Below are positions 22,901 through 33,800 of a DNA stretch of 64,000 nt, in pieces. The position numbers and the translations under genes were made by a program. The notes under the pieces are model-generated. The model did no database searches. It was not told the DNA's origin and was given only the letters and a program-made list of their open reading frames with translations. Positions within the stretch are counted from its first letter, which is position 1. Every line of letters begins with the position of its first letter. The stretch is from Lytechinus pictus (lineage: Eukaryota > Echinodermata > Echinoidea > Temnopleuroida > Toxopneustidae): NCBI RefSeq assembly GCF_037042905.1, contig NC_087253.1, positions 7,700,501 to 7,764,500 on the forward strand, written 5' to 3'.

Positions 22901-25900
22901 TTTACATCCGATTTTGATGAAATTTTCAGTGTTATGCTTGTTGATTTTTTCTCTTTTTATTCGAATCAAGTTTTTGTTGGGGTAGACTTGTCCCTTAAAG
23001 ATGGATGATAGCATAGTCACATATTTGAACATAGGTATTCGTACGATGATTTAGAACATTAGAACATTACACAGTAAGATATTCCAAGTCTCAATATTAG
23101 CATCAAATTGTACTACATTTTATACTGAAATCGGGTCGCAGACAAATTGTAAGGTGTGCGGTCGCCTTTACATATTATTTCTTGACTCCTCAACTCTCCC
23201 CCTCCCCATATTTCACATTATCTCTGTCTGCCCCCCCCCCCCCCCCGTCTGTCGCACTCTCTCTCTCTCTCCTGTCATTTTCTTTTCCTTCCTTGTCTTA
23301 CTTTGATATATATAATGTTTTTTTGTGTTTTTTGGTGATGATTCTTATAATGAAATTTTTTGGTTCTCAAAAAGTTAAGAATTTGATGTTTTATGTATGT
23401 AGATAATAATGCAGAGCCCTGTGGTAGACCAGTGATTTTTAAAAACATCTTAATTGTATCTATTGTGTACTTTGACATATCTTTGTATAATGCTGAACAG
23501 GCTACTCTGGATAAAGATTTGCAATAAATAAATAAATAAAATTATGATATAAGTACTAAGGATACTTAGGAATATACCTTGTACAAGAAAGAAATATGTA
23601 CTTTAAAGGGACATGGGGATTGTTGTTTTATCGATCTTTATTATAATGGACTGCTTGACTGTAATTATTTTTTACCTTTTTGTGGTCAAATATTAATTAT
23701 AGAGTAGGCCACGAGTATGCCTATGACTGTATGGCATTTCTCATGGCCATCAGGCAATCTGCACCTGAGGTAATTCATCGTAACAAGTTGAGAAGGCCCT
23801 TGAAAATTCAATTCAATTAAAAAATGGTCTTTATTGATAATCAAACTTGTTAACAATCATACATGAAATAACAGCAAGAGCTGGACAAATCATATTTACA
23901 AGTTGGTGTTGGCACAATTAAATACATATAGTAGAAACCATAGTAAAATGCATTAAAAAGGCTATACATTTAAAATTTAATACGATTTAGATAAAGCATA
24001 AAAGGTAAGAATATAACATGATAATGGCAGACTTGAAGGAGAGGAGACTGACACTTATTTAAATGACAAAAATAATTGTAAGGTGGATGGGGATGACCAT
24101 TTTACATTGCCTTTCCTAGTCGGCACACTTATCTTTTGTTGAGTATGTCAACCAAAAAAGGCAATGGACTGTTTTTAAATCTTTTTGTTCTTATTGGAAT
24201 TTTTTGATAGTTGTTTGTAAGACAAAGAGATATGTTGAAATGATGAGTTGAAAGTGATTTTGCAATTGTTTACACAGTGTCAGTCTTCTCTCCTCAAGTG
24301 TTGGTAAATTACATACCTGACATGCATTTGTGTATGTGATGTAATTATGTCCTAAAATAATCTTACATACTCTCCGTTGTATTCTTTCATTTTGTTTTGC
24401 TGTAAGACTGCTATGAAAAACTGGAACACAGTATTCTAAAATTGGTCGTTCTATCCCATACATATTGTCACTAAATCCTTCAAATGTAAATTGAACTTTT
24501 TCAGTTTCCTTAATATATATAATTTTCTATTGCACCTTTTAACCAGATCATTGACATGTAAATTCCATTTCAAATCATATTGTATAATAACTCCGAGAAT
24601 TTTGATACTTTTTACATTACATAAGGTAGAGTTATTAATGGCAAGAACCTCAAAAGTGATGGTGTTTTTCATAAAAGTAATTGTAAGGTAAACACTTTGA
24701 GGGATTGAGTGACATATTATTTGATTGCGACCAGTATTGCACTGAATTAAGTACTGATTGTAATTGCGAAGTGTCAGTTGATTTAACGACACAGTACTAA
24801 AGACAAATCATCAACATATTTAAAATAGTGTATGATAGGAATATTTTCAAATCATTTACTATAATAAAAATAGGATTGGGCCAAGTCGCGTCCCTTGGGG
24901 CACAACGGCATGATTAACTTTGACGTCAGAAAAGATTCCATGATATAGTGTACATTGCTTGCGATATTCCAAAAAAAAATTACAATCCAATTTATGACCC
25001 ATGGTTTTATGTGCATATTAATCCTTTTTTTTAATTAAAATATTGTGATCCAGGTGATCAAACACCTTTCAGAATCTGTACATCTAACAGTGGACACAGA
25101 TTTTTTTTGTTTTCTGCATTGTCATAAAGATGATGTAATAGACCAACAAGATAATGTGATGTAGACAATCCTGGTCTGTTACCGAACTGATACATAATCA
25201 ATTTGCTTCTCAATGTCTTTCAATAACCATTGAGCCATAAAAGATTATGCGAGCTTAGAAATATGTGAAGTTAAAAGTATATAGGACGTAAATTATTGAT
25301 GCAAGGTGGGTGAGATTTTGGAATGGGAGTTACTTGACCGAATTTCCATTGTGAAGGTACTATTCTTTGTCTAAAAGATATATTGATTATCCTAGTAACC
25401 GATACACTCAATTCACATGCAAATTCTCTAATCATACGAATAGGGAGGTCGTCTCTGACAGATGCTTTGTGTAATTGTAATTTACGCAATTTACAATAGA
25501 CTTGCCAACAACTGATCTCGGACTTTCAAACTGAGAAGGTAAAAAAGCTGGTAATGATTCTCTATTTAGAGGAGAAAGATCAGAAGCAATTGACAAAAAA
25601 AATCGTTGATTGCATTAGCTGCTTGTTAACAATATTGGTCATCTTCAATATCAATACCAGGAATCATGATTGGAATATTGTCTTGATTACCATTTGTAAG
25701 TATTTTAATATGTCTATACCAGGCTGAAGGATTATTTATTATTTTTTTTATACGAGTGTTGTAATAATTAGTTTTTGCAACAGAGATAGCTTGAGCAATT
25801 TTATTTCTTAAATGTCTCCAAAGAGTGTCATTTTGTTTTTTAAAAGCCTTTTGTCGGTCACGTATAAGTGATTTGATAAAAGGTGTTATCCAAGGTTTAT

Positions 25901-28374
25901 CAGTCTGACTAATTTTTACTTCTGGCGAAGGTAAGTATAATCAAGTTTATTTGTTTACAATTTGTTACAATTCTAATTTTCTTATCAATAATTCCTTTAG
26001 AAATATTAGAAGGAGACCAAATAACACAGTTATGGTCGCTTCTGCAAAAAAAAACATAAAATTAAGAGAAGTTTGTAAAAATCTTATCAAGTATATTGTG
26101 CCCTCTGGTTGGTTTATTTACAACTTGTTTAAACATGTCGTCATTTAGTATTTCCTGTTAATTCAGATCATTAAAATCACCAAGTACAGTTATCCCTGCA
26201 TCAGGGTATTTCACAAGTAAAGAATCAAATTGATGAGATAGCATGATCTGCATAATCAGCCTCATTAGGGCTTCTTGGAGGAAAATAGAGTACACATAAA
26301 ATGATACTTGAAATTTTCCTGGGTAAATCATGTAAATGAGGTGGTCTTAACATAACCCATATTGCTTCAATATTCTCTGGTACTTTTAAAAGTTTAATAT
26401 CATAAAATAGCCTTAAGAACGGACATACTGAAGCTTTTCGACATGCACTCATCGGAGTAAAATCGCATGAATGACTAAAACGCTAGTTTAATGTCAGTTA
26501 AAAGACGAGGGTGAAATTCGTGCTTGGCAAGCAGAGCTACCCCACCTCCTTGTCGATTTTTACGTGGTCTAGAAAAAGTTGCGAAACCATCTTAATGTAA
26601 CAACTCAAGAGGTGAACTTCATTTTCCCAGGTTTCTGTCAATGCTACTATATCAACCAAATTTTCTTTTACGATGATTTCAAGCTCATCCAATTTGTTGT
26701 TGAATGATCTTGGATGAGTCAAGACAAATTTAGGTAAAAATGTCCACAGGTTTCACTTCTATGCAATTTGATTTGACGAAGATTAGATGAATTAACATGA
26801 ACTCCTTTTTGGGCCGATATTTAATTCTCGAACGAATGATAACTGGCATGATCATTACAATCAATTTCAGGTGTTGTCATGGAAAGATGAACCGGTTCCC
26901 GCCCTATTGCGATCGGGGTTTTTCTCTTTCCTGCTCGTTTGCCACGATGATGAAGAGGCTCCCGTTGAATACCAAGATCTTTGATGATTTTCTATCTTGT
27001 ATGTGGTAGATGTAGTGATTGTTTATTTGTGTTCTGTAAGCCATATAAATCAGATGAAGAATAATGATGATGATTGTTCCTCAGTAGTAACGTTAGCTGG
27101 ACCGGGGTTAGGGTTTATATCACCGCATATTAAGAGTTCAGTTTAAAATGATTGGTTGCTGTTACTGTAGTACGGAATACGTGTAGATAAGTATTTATGG
27201 TGAAACAGTTTAGACGTTGGAACCCAATTGGGTTTGTATTTTGTAGAAAGGAGACATGTCGGTAACAGTGTTGATTTCTGCACACATATAGTAACATACA
27301 AACAAATGAAATGCTCACCACCGGTTTCATGCTGCATAAAACACATGCACTGGTCTATTCATGTTGAACCAGTCTATGCAGTTCATGGCTGAGTGGATAT
27401 GCTGTAAGGTGCTATGCTGGGCAAGACTGTGCAATGAGTGTACGAAGATGATGGCTGACTTACCAAACCAATGTAGAGTGCAAAAACAAATTATCCTTTG
27501 TACAGCAAGTAAAACGTTGTTTTTCCACAGATATCTAAAAAAGAAGCTATATTCAATATAAAATTTCCTAAATTCAATAGACACTATAAAGTCCAATTTG
27601 ATAGAAAGAATTCGAAAGACATGTTAAATTAAGGCTAAGGGAAAGAGTTCCTTTCGCGACAGACACCCTAACCCTAACTGTAAAGACACCTGTAGATAGA
27701 CATTATGCCCCTGCGACATTTGCTCCGGGTATTGATATCGCAGAGGGCATACACTCATAGTTAAGATTGTAATATAGGTTTTGGTAGAGATTATGTTAAG
27801 ATTGTGGTTTATTTAGTTTAATTCGGAGGTTATAGGCTTCATGTTTGGCTTAACGTGCGAATTTTCTATCGGAGCAATAAGCCTGTACACGGTTGTAAAC
27901 TGCGCACGAGCAGAAAAAGGTCATTGGAGACAACCATGAAGGTGGCTTTCAAATTCACTGACATAGGCATTTGTGATTTGATGATTATTCATGTATTCCT
28001 TTCAAAAAATTTATCACATCCAAGCTGAAGAGTAATAAATAGAGCTTTCATAATCACTGGTATTTGACAGTAGCAAAACAATAGTCAAATGTGCCAATTA
28101 AAGGCAGACAATAAAACAGATTTCCAAACTTTATCCCTGATGTACTATTCTAGTCACCGGGTCTATACAATGCCTTTTGTTCTTAGAATTTGAATACTCT
28201 ACAGGTAAAGCTTACGCAACATCTACATTTGAAAATGATTGTGCTTATCCTAATGAAAAATCACAAAGGTCAATTGAAAAAAAGTTGATCATGAGCGAAC
28301 CGTGAACTGGCCTATTGTCACCGGGGCAAACATGGAACCATTCAAAGAGACTTACTTGTTGCTCCCTGATCCAT
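13919..28374 (-). CDS. allograft inflammatory factor 1 (AIF1/IBA1), complete, six coding exons
   Basis: A 134-aa EF-hand protein assembled from minus-strand exons 28356-28374, 21990-22030, 20816-20882, 17987-18028, 15662-15824 and 13919-13991. Total 405 nt including TAA. Every exon has AG/GT borders and all phases join. AIF1 is a Ca2+-binding, actin-bundling protein of macrophage-like cells, acting in the cytosol at ruffles and phagocytic cups. Diagnostic stretches are MELKRMMEKLG..KTHLELK, RTISFNDFLFM and LKMILMFEDKKKEKEKSGGP, at the positions known from vertebrate AIF1. EF loop 1 is DENESRDIDAME (residues ~48-59); EF loop 2 is DRDNSRTISFND (~84-95). In both, position 6, usually Gly, is Arg. 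No signal peptide or membrane segment. The introns (1.1-6.3 kb) are packed with transposons but no exon is damaged. Identity is very likely; copy number in the genome is unknown. Confidence 0.93.
13992..15661 (-). other. AIF1 intron 5
   Basis: Holds a small hairpin (CCTACTAG..CTAGTAGG at 14154-14173), an AT-rich stretch that may be a retroposon tail (14715-15050), and a partial 0.6-kb-family MITE at 15055-15535. No other exon recognised. Confidence 0.6.
15055..15535. mobile_element. partial AAGTCCACC-tipped palindromic MITE
   Basis: Starts AAAGGTCAAGTCCACCC and contains the family words TTGATTTCAATCAATAG and ATCAAAATCGGAT. The right terminal arm is missing. Better copies are at 20938-21545 and 22388-22999. 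Confidence 0.7.
15662..15824 (-). CDS. AIF1 coding exon 5 (EF-hand 2)
   Basis: 163 nt, entering in phase 1 and leaving in phase 2. Acceptor TTTCTTGCAG, donor GTAAGT. Carries the KRMMEKLG..KTHLELK helix, then the DRDNSRTISFND Ca2+ loop and the FLFM helix. It is the most conserved part of the protein and the best single proof of identity. Confidence 0.95.
15935..16450. mobile_element. hAT-type MITE, 516 bp, 8-bp TSD
   Basis: Flanked by exact AATTCCAG at 15927-15934 and 16451-16458. The ends are CCCGGGGGGGG..CACTC inverted, and GTGCCGCGG recurs in inverted form about 50 bp inside. The interior repeats a CTTGGAACGGG-like phrase. The long minus-strand frame over it is not a gene. In AIF1 intron 4. 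Confidence 0.85.
16457..17228. other. AIF1 intron 4, unassigned part
   Basis: No exon or clear repeat recognised; AT-rich unique-looking sequence. Confidence 0.4.
17229..17372. mobile_element. TTTCATAAAGCTGTTCGTAA palindromic MITE (variant)
   Basis: The left arm has TTCATAAAGCTGTTCGTAA and GCACGACTGG. The right arm has CCAGTCGTGCGTAAAG. An older relative of the copies at 20540-20699 and 52360-52529. A second, smaller inverted repeat with CACAATTG/CAATTGTG lies at about 17373-17487. Confidence 0.65.
17691..17877. mobile_element. foldback MITE, 187 bp
   Basis: The arms GATGCGCGCTT..AATGCGCC..GACGCCTGTT and their complements enclose a tip with AGTGGACTCATTA repeats. In AIF1 intron 4, about 110 bp from exon 4 (which begins at 17987). 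Confidence 0.75.
17987..18028 (-). CDS. AIF1 coding exon 4 (EF-hand 1 loop)
   Basis: 42 nt with acceptor CCCATTAG and donor GTGAGT, phase 1 at both sides. Encodes QFMEYDENESRDI. The loop has acidic or oxygen ligands at positions 1, 3, 7, 9 and 12 once joined to exon 5, with Arg at position 6. Confidence 0.92.
18061..19500 (-). pseudogene. decayed CR1/L2-like LINE (RT C-terminal part)
   Basis: Minus-strand remnants read, from 5' to 3': a broken YADD region (19276-19085, with NDIELVLNKELELVNKWL and LRLNLSKTQHMIF), then NSLILPYFDYCGNSW (18993-18772), then YLSEFVV..YRTRNS..FSHSAAILWNQL (18768-18493). Frames are shifted and stops intervene. The 3' end is at 18061, with a (AAAT)n tail. It lies in AIF1 intron 3 in the same sense as AIF1. 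Confidence 0.8.
20043..20290. mobile_element. GGCGGATC-type MITE fragment
   Basis: The left part TTGGCGGATCAATG followed by G-run, CACAGCCGG and C-run closely resembles the complete element at 29565-29847. The right end is not clear. Confidence 0.5.
20540..20699. mobile_element. nearly perfect 160-bp palindromic MITE
   Basis: The arms GTTTCATAAAGCTGTTCGTA and onward (~60 bp each, ending near GACTGGTGA) match almost completely around a short spacer. Same family at 17229, 51629 and 52360. Lies 115 bp from AIF1 exon 3. Confidence 0.85.
20816..20882 (-). CDS. AIF1 coding exon 3
   Basis: 67 nt entering in phase 0 and leaving in phase 1. Acceptor CATTGCAG, donor GTACGT. Encodes TYETSGDYADVEGLGELLQK then YK, aligned with the acidic SSDEDLPSKLEGF region of AIF1. 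A 160-bp palindromic MITE ends about 115 bp past its donor, in intron 3. Confidence 0.9.
20938..21545. mobile_element. 0.6-kb palindromic MITE (AAGTCCACTCC tips)
   Basis: The left end GGACAAGTCCACTCC is mirrored by GGAGTGGACCTGGCC at the right. The subterminal words ATCGGATGTAAAATAAG and its complement confirm the inverted arms. It fills most of AIF1 intron 2. Confidence 0.8.
21690..21989. mobile_element. half GTAACACAAAG MITE plus (GATTT)n retroposon tail
   Basis: TGGGGCCCGTAACACAAAG begins a MITE that stops at ~21758, where a (GATTT)n tract and AT-rich sequence start. This looks like a retroposon 3' end inserted into the MITE. It reaches AIF1 exon 2. Confidence 0.5.
21990..22030 (-). CDS. 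AIF1 coding exon 2
   Basis: 41 nt. Acceptor CCACCCTTAG, donor GTAAGA; phase 1 in, phase 0 out. Encodes HGGYEQALDEIVK, matching the RLDEINK helix region of AIF1. Too short to be found as an open frame. Confidence 0.88.
22140..23170. mobile_element. TIR element interrupted by a nested MITE
   Basis: Left TAAAGGCCACCACACACCTTA is mirrored by TAAGGTGTGCGGTCGCCTTTA at the right. Removing the nested MITE (22388-22999) leaves a ~420-bp element. Interior words GATCCGATTTT and AAATCGGGTC are also inverted. In AIF1 intron 1. Confidence 0.75.
22388..22999. mobile_element. 0.6-kb palindromic MITE (AAGTCCACCCC tips), nested
   Basis: TTAAAGGTCAAGTCCACCCC at the left is mirrored by GGGGTAGACTTGTCCCTTAA at the right, with inner TTGATTTGAATCAA and GATTCGAATCAAG. 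This is the most complete copy of the family in the window. Confidence 0.85.
23218..23275. repeat. C-run and (CT)n low complexity
   Basis: A C17 run is followed by CTCTCTCT. The proline/serine-rich frames here are artefacts. Confidence 0.8.
23815..26770 (-). pseudogene. decayed LINE with endonuclease and RT domains
   Basis: Minus-strand order fits a non-LTR retrotransposon. An APE-like endonuclease start (NNKLDELEIIVKENLVDIVALTETW, split by position at 26722-26600) is followed by endonuclease remnants (26452-26225). RT pieces follow: VTRIINISFRQRIVPSQWK (25489-25271), an inferred PQGTRLGPILF near 24900, and IKILGVIIQYDLKWNLHVND (24792-24451). The C-terminus CVPVFHSSLTAKQNERIQRR is at 24463-24191. 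Many frameshifts and stops. The 3' end is near 23815. In AIF1 intron 1, same sense as AIF1. Confidence 0.8.
26771..28355 (-). other. AIF1 intron 1, proximal unassigned part
   Basis: No exon or strong repeat recognised. It contains two short CCCTAACCC strings (27100-27120 and 27665) that are not a telomere array. The splice donor of AIF1 exon 1 is at its right border. Confidence 0.4.
28356..28374 (-). CDS. AIF1 coding exon 1 (start)
   Basis: ATG at 28374-28372 in the context CCCACCATGG, a near-ideal Kozak site. Encodes MDQGAT plus one base, then the donor GTAAGT. It joins in frame to exon 2 as Lys. Stops occur upstream, so this is the likely initiator. The N-terminus is shorter than in vertebrates. 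Confidence 0.82.
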
Positions 28375-28710
28375 GGTGGGCGACGACTCGAAGGTGATAG
28401 ATATCAATCAGCGCGTATAACTTGCAGTCTTGTGGCTTAATTCACTTTATGTTTTGGTTTAGTCCTCTGGTGATCTGTGTGAAACGAAATAAATACATAA
28501 TCCATTCATCGTGTTTATATCACAAACACAACCTTCACGAGACAAAACTGCATGCTATGTTTAATATTGTATAATTTAGAATCTTACTTCTAATGTTTCT
28601 GCTAACCGTCTATAGACCCCTAAGCTTCAGTCACTGCACCATCGATTGTTCTGGTCGCTGAACTGAACGGAATTGGTAGTTAAATATTTAAAATTGTTAT
28701 ATAAACAGAA
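28375..28710 (-). promoter_or_regulatory. AIF1 5' leader / promoter-proximal region
   Basis: Sequence immediately upstream of the AIF1 ATG. Stops occur in all frames, so it is leader or promoter. No clear TATA box at a sensible distance could be fixed. The position is inferred only from the start codon. Confidence 0.35.
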
Positions 28711-28714
28711 AAGA

Positions 28715-29126
28715 AGGCTATTCCTGTCTATTGACCACCATATACCTCAAAGCGATCCACACGATTGATCTCTCCTTGTCTAAAGAGGCACTCGATTCAG
28801 TCTCGATCGATGCAGCTGGTCCTAAGAGCCAAAGGTCTTAACCCTCAACATCCCACAAAACTGAATTATATGGAATGGACGTCTATGGTGAATTAGGCCT
28901 AGGTGTTGTTAAATAAATACACAGAAAATAAGGCTATGTCTACTGACCACCATATACCTCAAAGCGATCCACACGATTGATCTCTCCTTGTCTGAAGAGG
29001 CACTTAATCCAGTCTCGACCGATGCAGCTGGTCCTAAGAGCCAACGGTCTTAACCCTCAACATCCCACAAAACTGAATTATATGGAATGGACGTCTATGG
29101 TGAATTAGGCCTAGGTATTTAATGCA
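28715..29126. repeat. 212-bp tandem duplication upstream of AIF1
   Basis: TGACCACCATATACCTCAAA occurs at 28732 and 28944. The following ~180 bp, through TGGTGAATTAGGCCTAGGT, is repeated with only a handful of changes. There is no coding frame. Two copies only, in direct orientation. Confidence 0.9.
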
Positions 29127-29564
29127 TTTGTGTAGTGCATGCTTGATTTGTTACATCAAGTACTAACATATATATATTGTATAGGGAACAGTTTTTATTT
29201 AAGAGCAGCGGATCGATGCAGGTGTGAACGAATACCGGTAGGTCGATCAGCAACAGGTCGCTGACCATTCTAAATGGGGTTCATCGCACTCAACGTTACG
29301 CCACTTGAATTACTTTAGGTGTACCAGCCTTTGCGTATACACTCATCGGCTGATAGTTAGTGGCAATTTAAACCGAATATTAGATTTATATTTAAACCTT
29401 ATTGATATTTATTTCAAAGCGAATGTATTTGTATTCAAATCTTTGGTCATTTAGAAGTTAATCCTCTGTATTGAAAATAAATGTAATATTCTGCTGGTCA
29501 CTGTAGGCCTATTACACAACGATATTATTCACAACGATCATATTAGATTTTAAATACTTTTAAC

Positions 29565-29847
29565 CACTGGCGGATCCAGGGGGAGGGGCACAGCCGGCCC
29601 GTGCCCCCCCCCCCCTTGAGAAGTAACATTGAGATTTGTAATGGAACAATGCCATTGAAACAAAGGTGTGCCTCCTCTTTTGAAAGTGAAGACCTTTTTG
29701 GGTTTTTTTTTTTTTTTTTTTTATTGCTTGTCAATTTTTTGGGGTACGAAATAAGCCTTAATTTTTGGTTAAAACCCCCCTTTTTTGTGAAGGATTTTCC
29801 TCCGAAAAATGTGCACCTCCTTTGGGAAAATCCTGGATCCGCCCCTG
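29565..29847. mobile_element. hAT-type MITE, 283 bp, 8-bp TSD
   Basis: Exact CTTTTAAC at 29557-29564 and 29848-29855 flanks inverted ends CACTGGCGGATCCAGG and CAGGGGCGGATCCAGG. The interior has G/C runs and a T22 tract. A solo left end of the same family (CAGGGGCGGATCCAGGA) is at about 29983-30000, followed by C and A runs. Confidence 0.9.
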
Positions 29848-30805
29848 CTTTTAACAATCCTTCGAACGAATAATGAAGGATTTATTCATCTGGTCATTGG
29901 TGATGGATGCTCAAGACAATCACTTTGGGGATTTTTTAGGCAACTGCATCAGGGACAGATCCAATTAACACATTAATGTATCCAGGGGCGGATCCAGGAT
30001 TTTTTCAACTGTTTTTGTACAGAACTGTATAACAAGCCCAAGCCCCCCCCCCCCCACCCCCCCCCCCCCCCCAAAAAAAAAAGGTGGGTGACTTAGAAAT
30101 TTGACAAGGAAAGGAGGGTCCTCAAATTGGCCGGAACAGCAATTTCGTTATTAAGTTTTGGAGCTGACAGAAAATTGCAAACCCCTCCTTTCTGTAGATA
30201 TTTTTTTATGTCTTCGTATTCCCGAAGCTGATGAAGAATTCTCCGTCTGATCCATGACGTCATAAATAATAATTGGCTTTATGTTTTTATGTCAGTGCAA
30301 TCTTATCGGCTACTCCCTTATTTACTCTTCTTCTCTCACTAGCTGTTAAGGTCCGTTCAACCATGACTCACCAGATTGTTCTAAATACACTCTATATGAG
30401 GGGCGGCGGAGCGAAGATGAAAGTGGGAGGGAGGAACAAAGGCACATTTTCTTTCGAAAAGGGCACTATCTTAAAACAAAGAAAAAATACTTATCTACAG
30501 TGGCGTAATGAGCCAACAATTTTTAGAGGCTAGTTGTATCACGTAGTAAGATTTTTTATAATGAAGATCCAATTTTGTGATTGATTTTGACATTATCATT
30601 AACAGATTAAGAAAATAATATCATATTTCACCCTCCCCAGGACAAATTTTCAATTGAAACCCATTGAATTTTCAATTTTTATTAAATTGGTATCAATGGG
30701 TTTCAATAGGCACAAATTAGTTACCTATTGAGGTCCTATTGTAGGGTCAATTTGTCTCAATTCAGCCAACTGGCCCCATTAGAATTCATTGTGGTGACCA
30801 ATTGA

Positions 30806-33800
30806 AGACATGCTCGCATCACTATTTATTGTCTGTTCTACTATCGATCTCAAGTTGAATAATCGACATTTTGTTTAAAAAAAATGCTTTCTATAGTAAT
30901 GTCTACCCTTTTGTGATAATAGCTTCTAATGATTGGTTTTACCAAAATGGCATTTTTTTCTATTATCTTTTTGTGTTTGAACATGTTGGGCATGTTTCTT
31001 TCAATTCGTTAACTCCCAACCTTTTGTTCGCTTTCGCCGCACCTATAAAATAATTACTGAGAATTTGGTGATTGGTATTCCTGATTGTTTGTCAGAATAC
31101 AAAAAAGGACTTGTGCTTAATAATTATATTCACTTATCATGCCACGCATGCCATATCCCTCACATGTTTTAGTATCTTGCAAGATCATAAAAGAGCGCCA
31201 TAGATATGCAAATCATTAATTACATTACAATTGTCTTCAGTTTCAATTAATGCCATACCTGGCTTACTCCTTTATTCTTGTAACATTAACATTACCCAAT
31301 TGTATGAGTGAAGATCTGTATTATTAGCTCTTGATCATGCCAAGCATGCTTGCCTCATTATTCAGCATTCGTCTATTTTACTATCGATTTCCAATTGAAT
31401 AATCAACTCTTTGTTTAAAAAATGCTTGATTGTGGTAATGTCTGCCCTGTGTAATAACTTCCAATGGCTGGCTTCACCAAATGGCATTCTTCCTTTTATA
31501 TTATCCATTTGGTGTTTGAACATGTTGGACATGACCCCTTCTTTTTATTCGTTAAGTCCTAAATTTTTGTTAGCTCTTGCCACATCTATAAAATAATTAC
31601 TGAGAATTTGGTGATTGGTATTCCTGATTGTTTGTCAGAATACAAAAGGGACTTGCGCTTAATTATTAAAGTCACTTATCATACCATGCATGCCATATCC
31701 CTCACGTGTCTTAGTATCTTGCAAGATCATAAAAGAGCGCCAAAGATATGCAAACCATTAATAACAAATGTCTTCAGTTTCGATTAATGCCATGCTTGAC
31801 TTACTCCTTTATTCTTGTAAGATTAATATCACCCAATTGTATGAGTGAAGATCTGTGCCATTAGCTCTTGATCATGCCAAGCATGATTGCCTCATTATTC
31901 AACATTCGTTTATTTTACTATCGATTTCCAATTGAATGATCAACTCTTTATTTAAAAAAATACTTGATTATGGTAATGTCTCCCCTTTGTAATTACTTCT
32001 AATGGCTGGCTTCACCAAATGGCATTCTTCCTTTTATATTATCCATTTGGTGTTTGAACATCCGTTCTTTCTATCCGTTAACTCCTAACCTTTCGTTAGC
32101 GCTTGCCACATCTATAAAATAATTACTGAAAATTTGGTGATTGTTATTCCTGATTGTTTGTCAGAATACAAAAAAGGACTTGTGCTTTAATAATTATGTT
32201 CACTTATCATGTCACGCATGCCATTCCTCACATGTTTTAGTATCTTGCAAGATTATAAAAGAGCGCCAAAGAGACGCAAATCATTTACTACAAATGTCTT
32301 CAGTTTCGATTAATGCCATGCTTGACTCACTCCTTTATTCTTGTAACATTAACATTACCCAATTTTATGAGTAAAGATCTGTGTTATTAGCTCTTGATCA
32401 TGTCAAGCATGCTTGCCTCATTATTCAACACTCGTCTGTTTTATTATCGATTTCCAGTTGATTAATCAACTCTTTGTTAAAATAAAAATGCTTGATTATG
32501 GTAATGTCTGCCCTTTGTGATAACTTCCAATGGCTGCTTCACCAAATGGCAATTTTCCTTTTATATTATCCATTTGGTGTTGGAAAATGTTGGGCATGAC
32601 CTCTCCTTCAATTCGTTAACTCCATGGTCTCGTCCACGCGCGGGGGATTATTCTGTTGTTACTACTGTACTTTTTTTTTTTTTTGAATAATATTTTATTT
32701 TCTTCCTCTTTCAAATCAATAAGTTTACAATCACAATTCATATAAATAAAGATTCTTTGTATGTATACAATCAATAAACAATCAAACAAATAAATATATC
32801 AATATCAATGAGATTACGAATATTTTTTAAATGATTACAAATTAAATTAAACTGCCAAATTTCTCTTCTATAACAATGTGAAAGCAGAGGGGAAAAACCC
32901 GTATCAATCGACAAAATAAAAAAAAAAACGTACTTTGTAAAAAATGACTTTTTCCCTGAATAGAATAGAAATAATCTCTTTTGCACATATTAATTGTACG
33001 AAAAAAAAAAGGATAAAATATTATTTTAAAGGTTAATTAGAGGAAGGTTATCCTAAAACGTCCCTACACACTCACCTTACCCCCATACCCCCTCCCCCCT
33101 CATCTCTCTCCCCAGACACTCACACAAGCTCACTTCAAACCACCACTACTCACAGCTCCCCCACCCCCCCCCCCCCCCCCTCTTCCCCGTCACAAAACTC
33201 ACACATCCATCTACACACGTACACCCACACACAATGCATCCTGCTCTGGTACAATTATCTGTATTTGAACAAATAAACAAAACAAAATGAAGCAACCAAT
33301 ACATCCATAGTATAGAAAGGTATGCATTGATTTGTTCCCATTTCCTTAAGTGCATCCCCAGCTTCCCCTTTTTAAACGCTATTTGATATTCCGTATCTCT
33401 ATACTCTTTAACCAAATGTGTCACTTTCTGTACGGTTGGCAATATTCCCTGTTTTCTTGAACTAAAAATGATATACTTAATTAAGAATATAATACAGTTC
33501 ATTAAAGCTACTCTTGTAGTATTTCCAGATATCCCCATGAAAATTGTTTTCCAAACGTCACTGCCAAGATCATTCAGTTGAAATATTTTACTCATCTTGG
33601 GGTACTTGGGGTGCTGAGCATTGTCACAGCGCCCCAGTAGCTATGAATGATCCTGCGTGGACGGGTTCATGGTTAACTCCTAACTTTTTGTTTACTCTTG
33701 CCACACCTACTGTGAATTTGGTGATTGGTATTCCTGATTGTTTTTCAGAATACATAAAGGACCTGTGCTTAATTACGTTATTTTATCAAGCTATGCATGT

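Noticed and set aside
27660..27685. CCCTAACCCTAAC, telomere-like
   Set aside because: Under three units only; no array or subtelomeric structure.
33146..33595. 149-codon minus-strand frame as a host gene
   Set aside because: Lies within a transposed insertion in a LINE monomer and looks like an L1/Tx1-type C-terminus; the last part is a C-run artefact.
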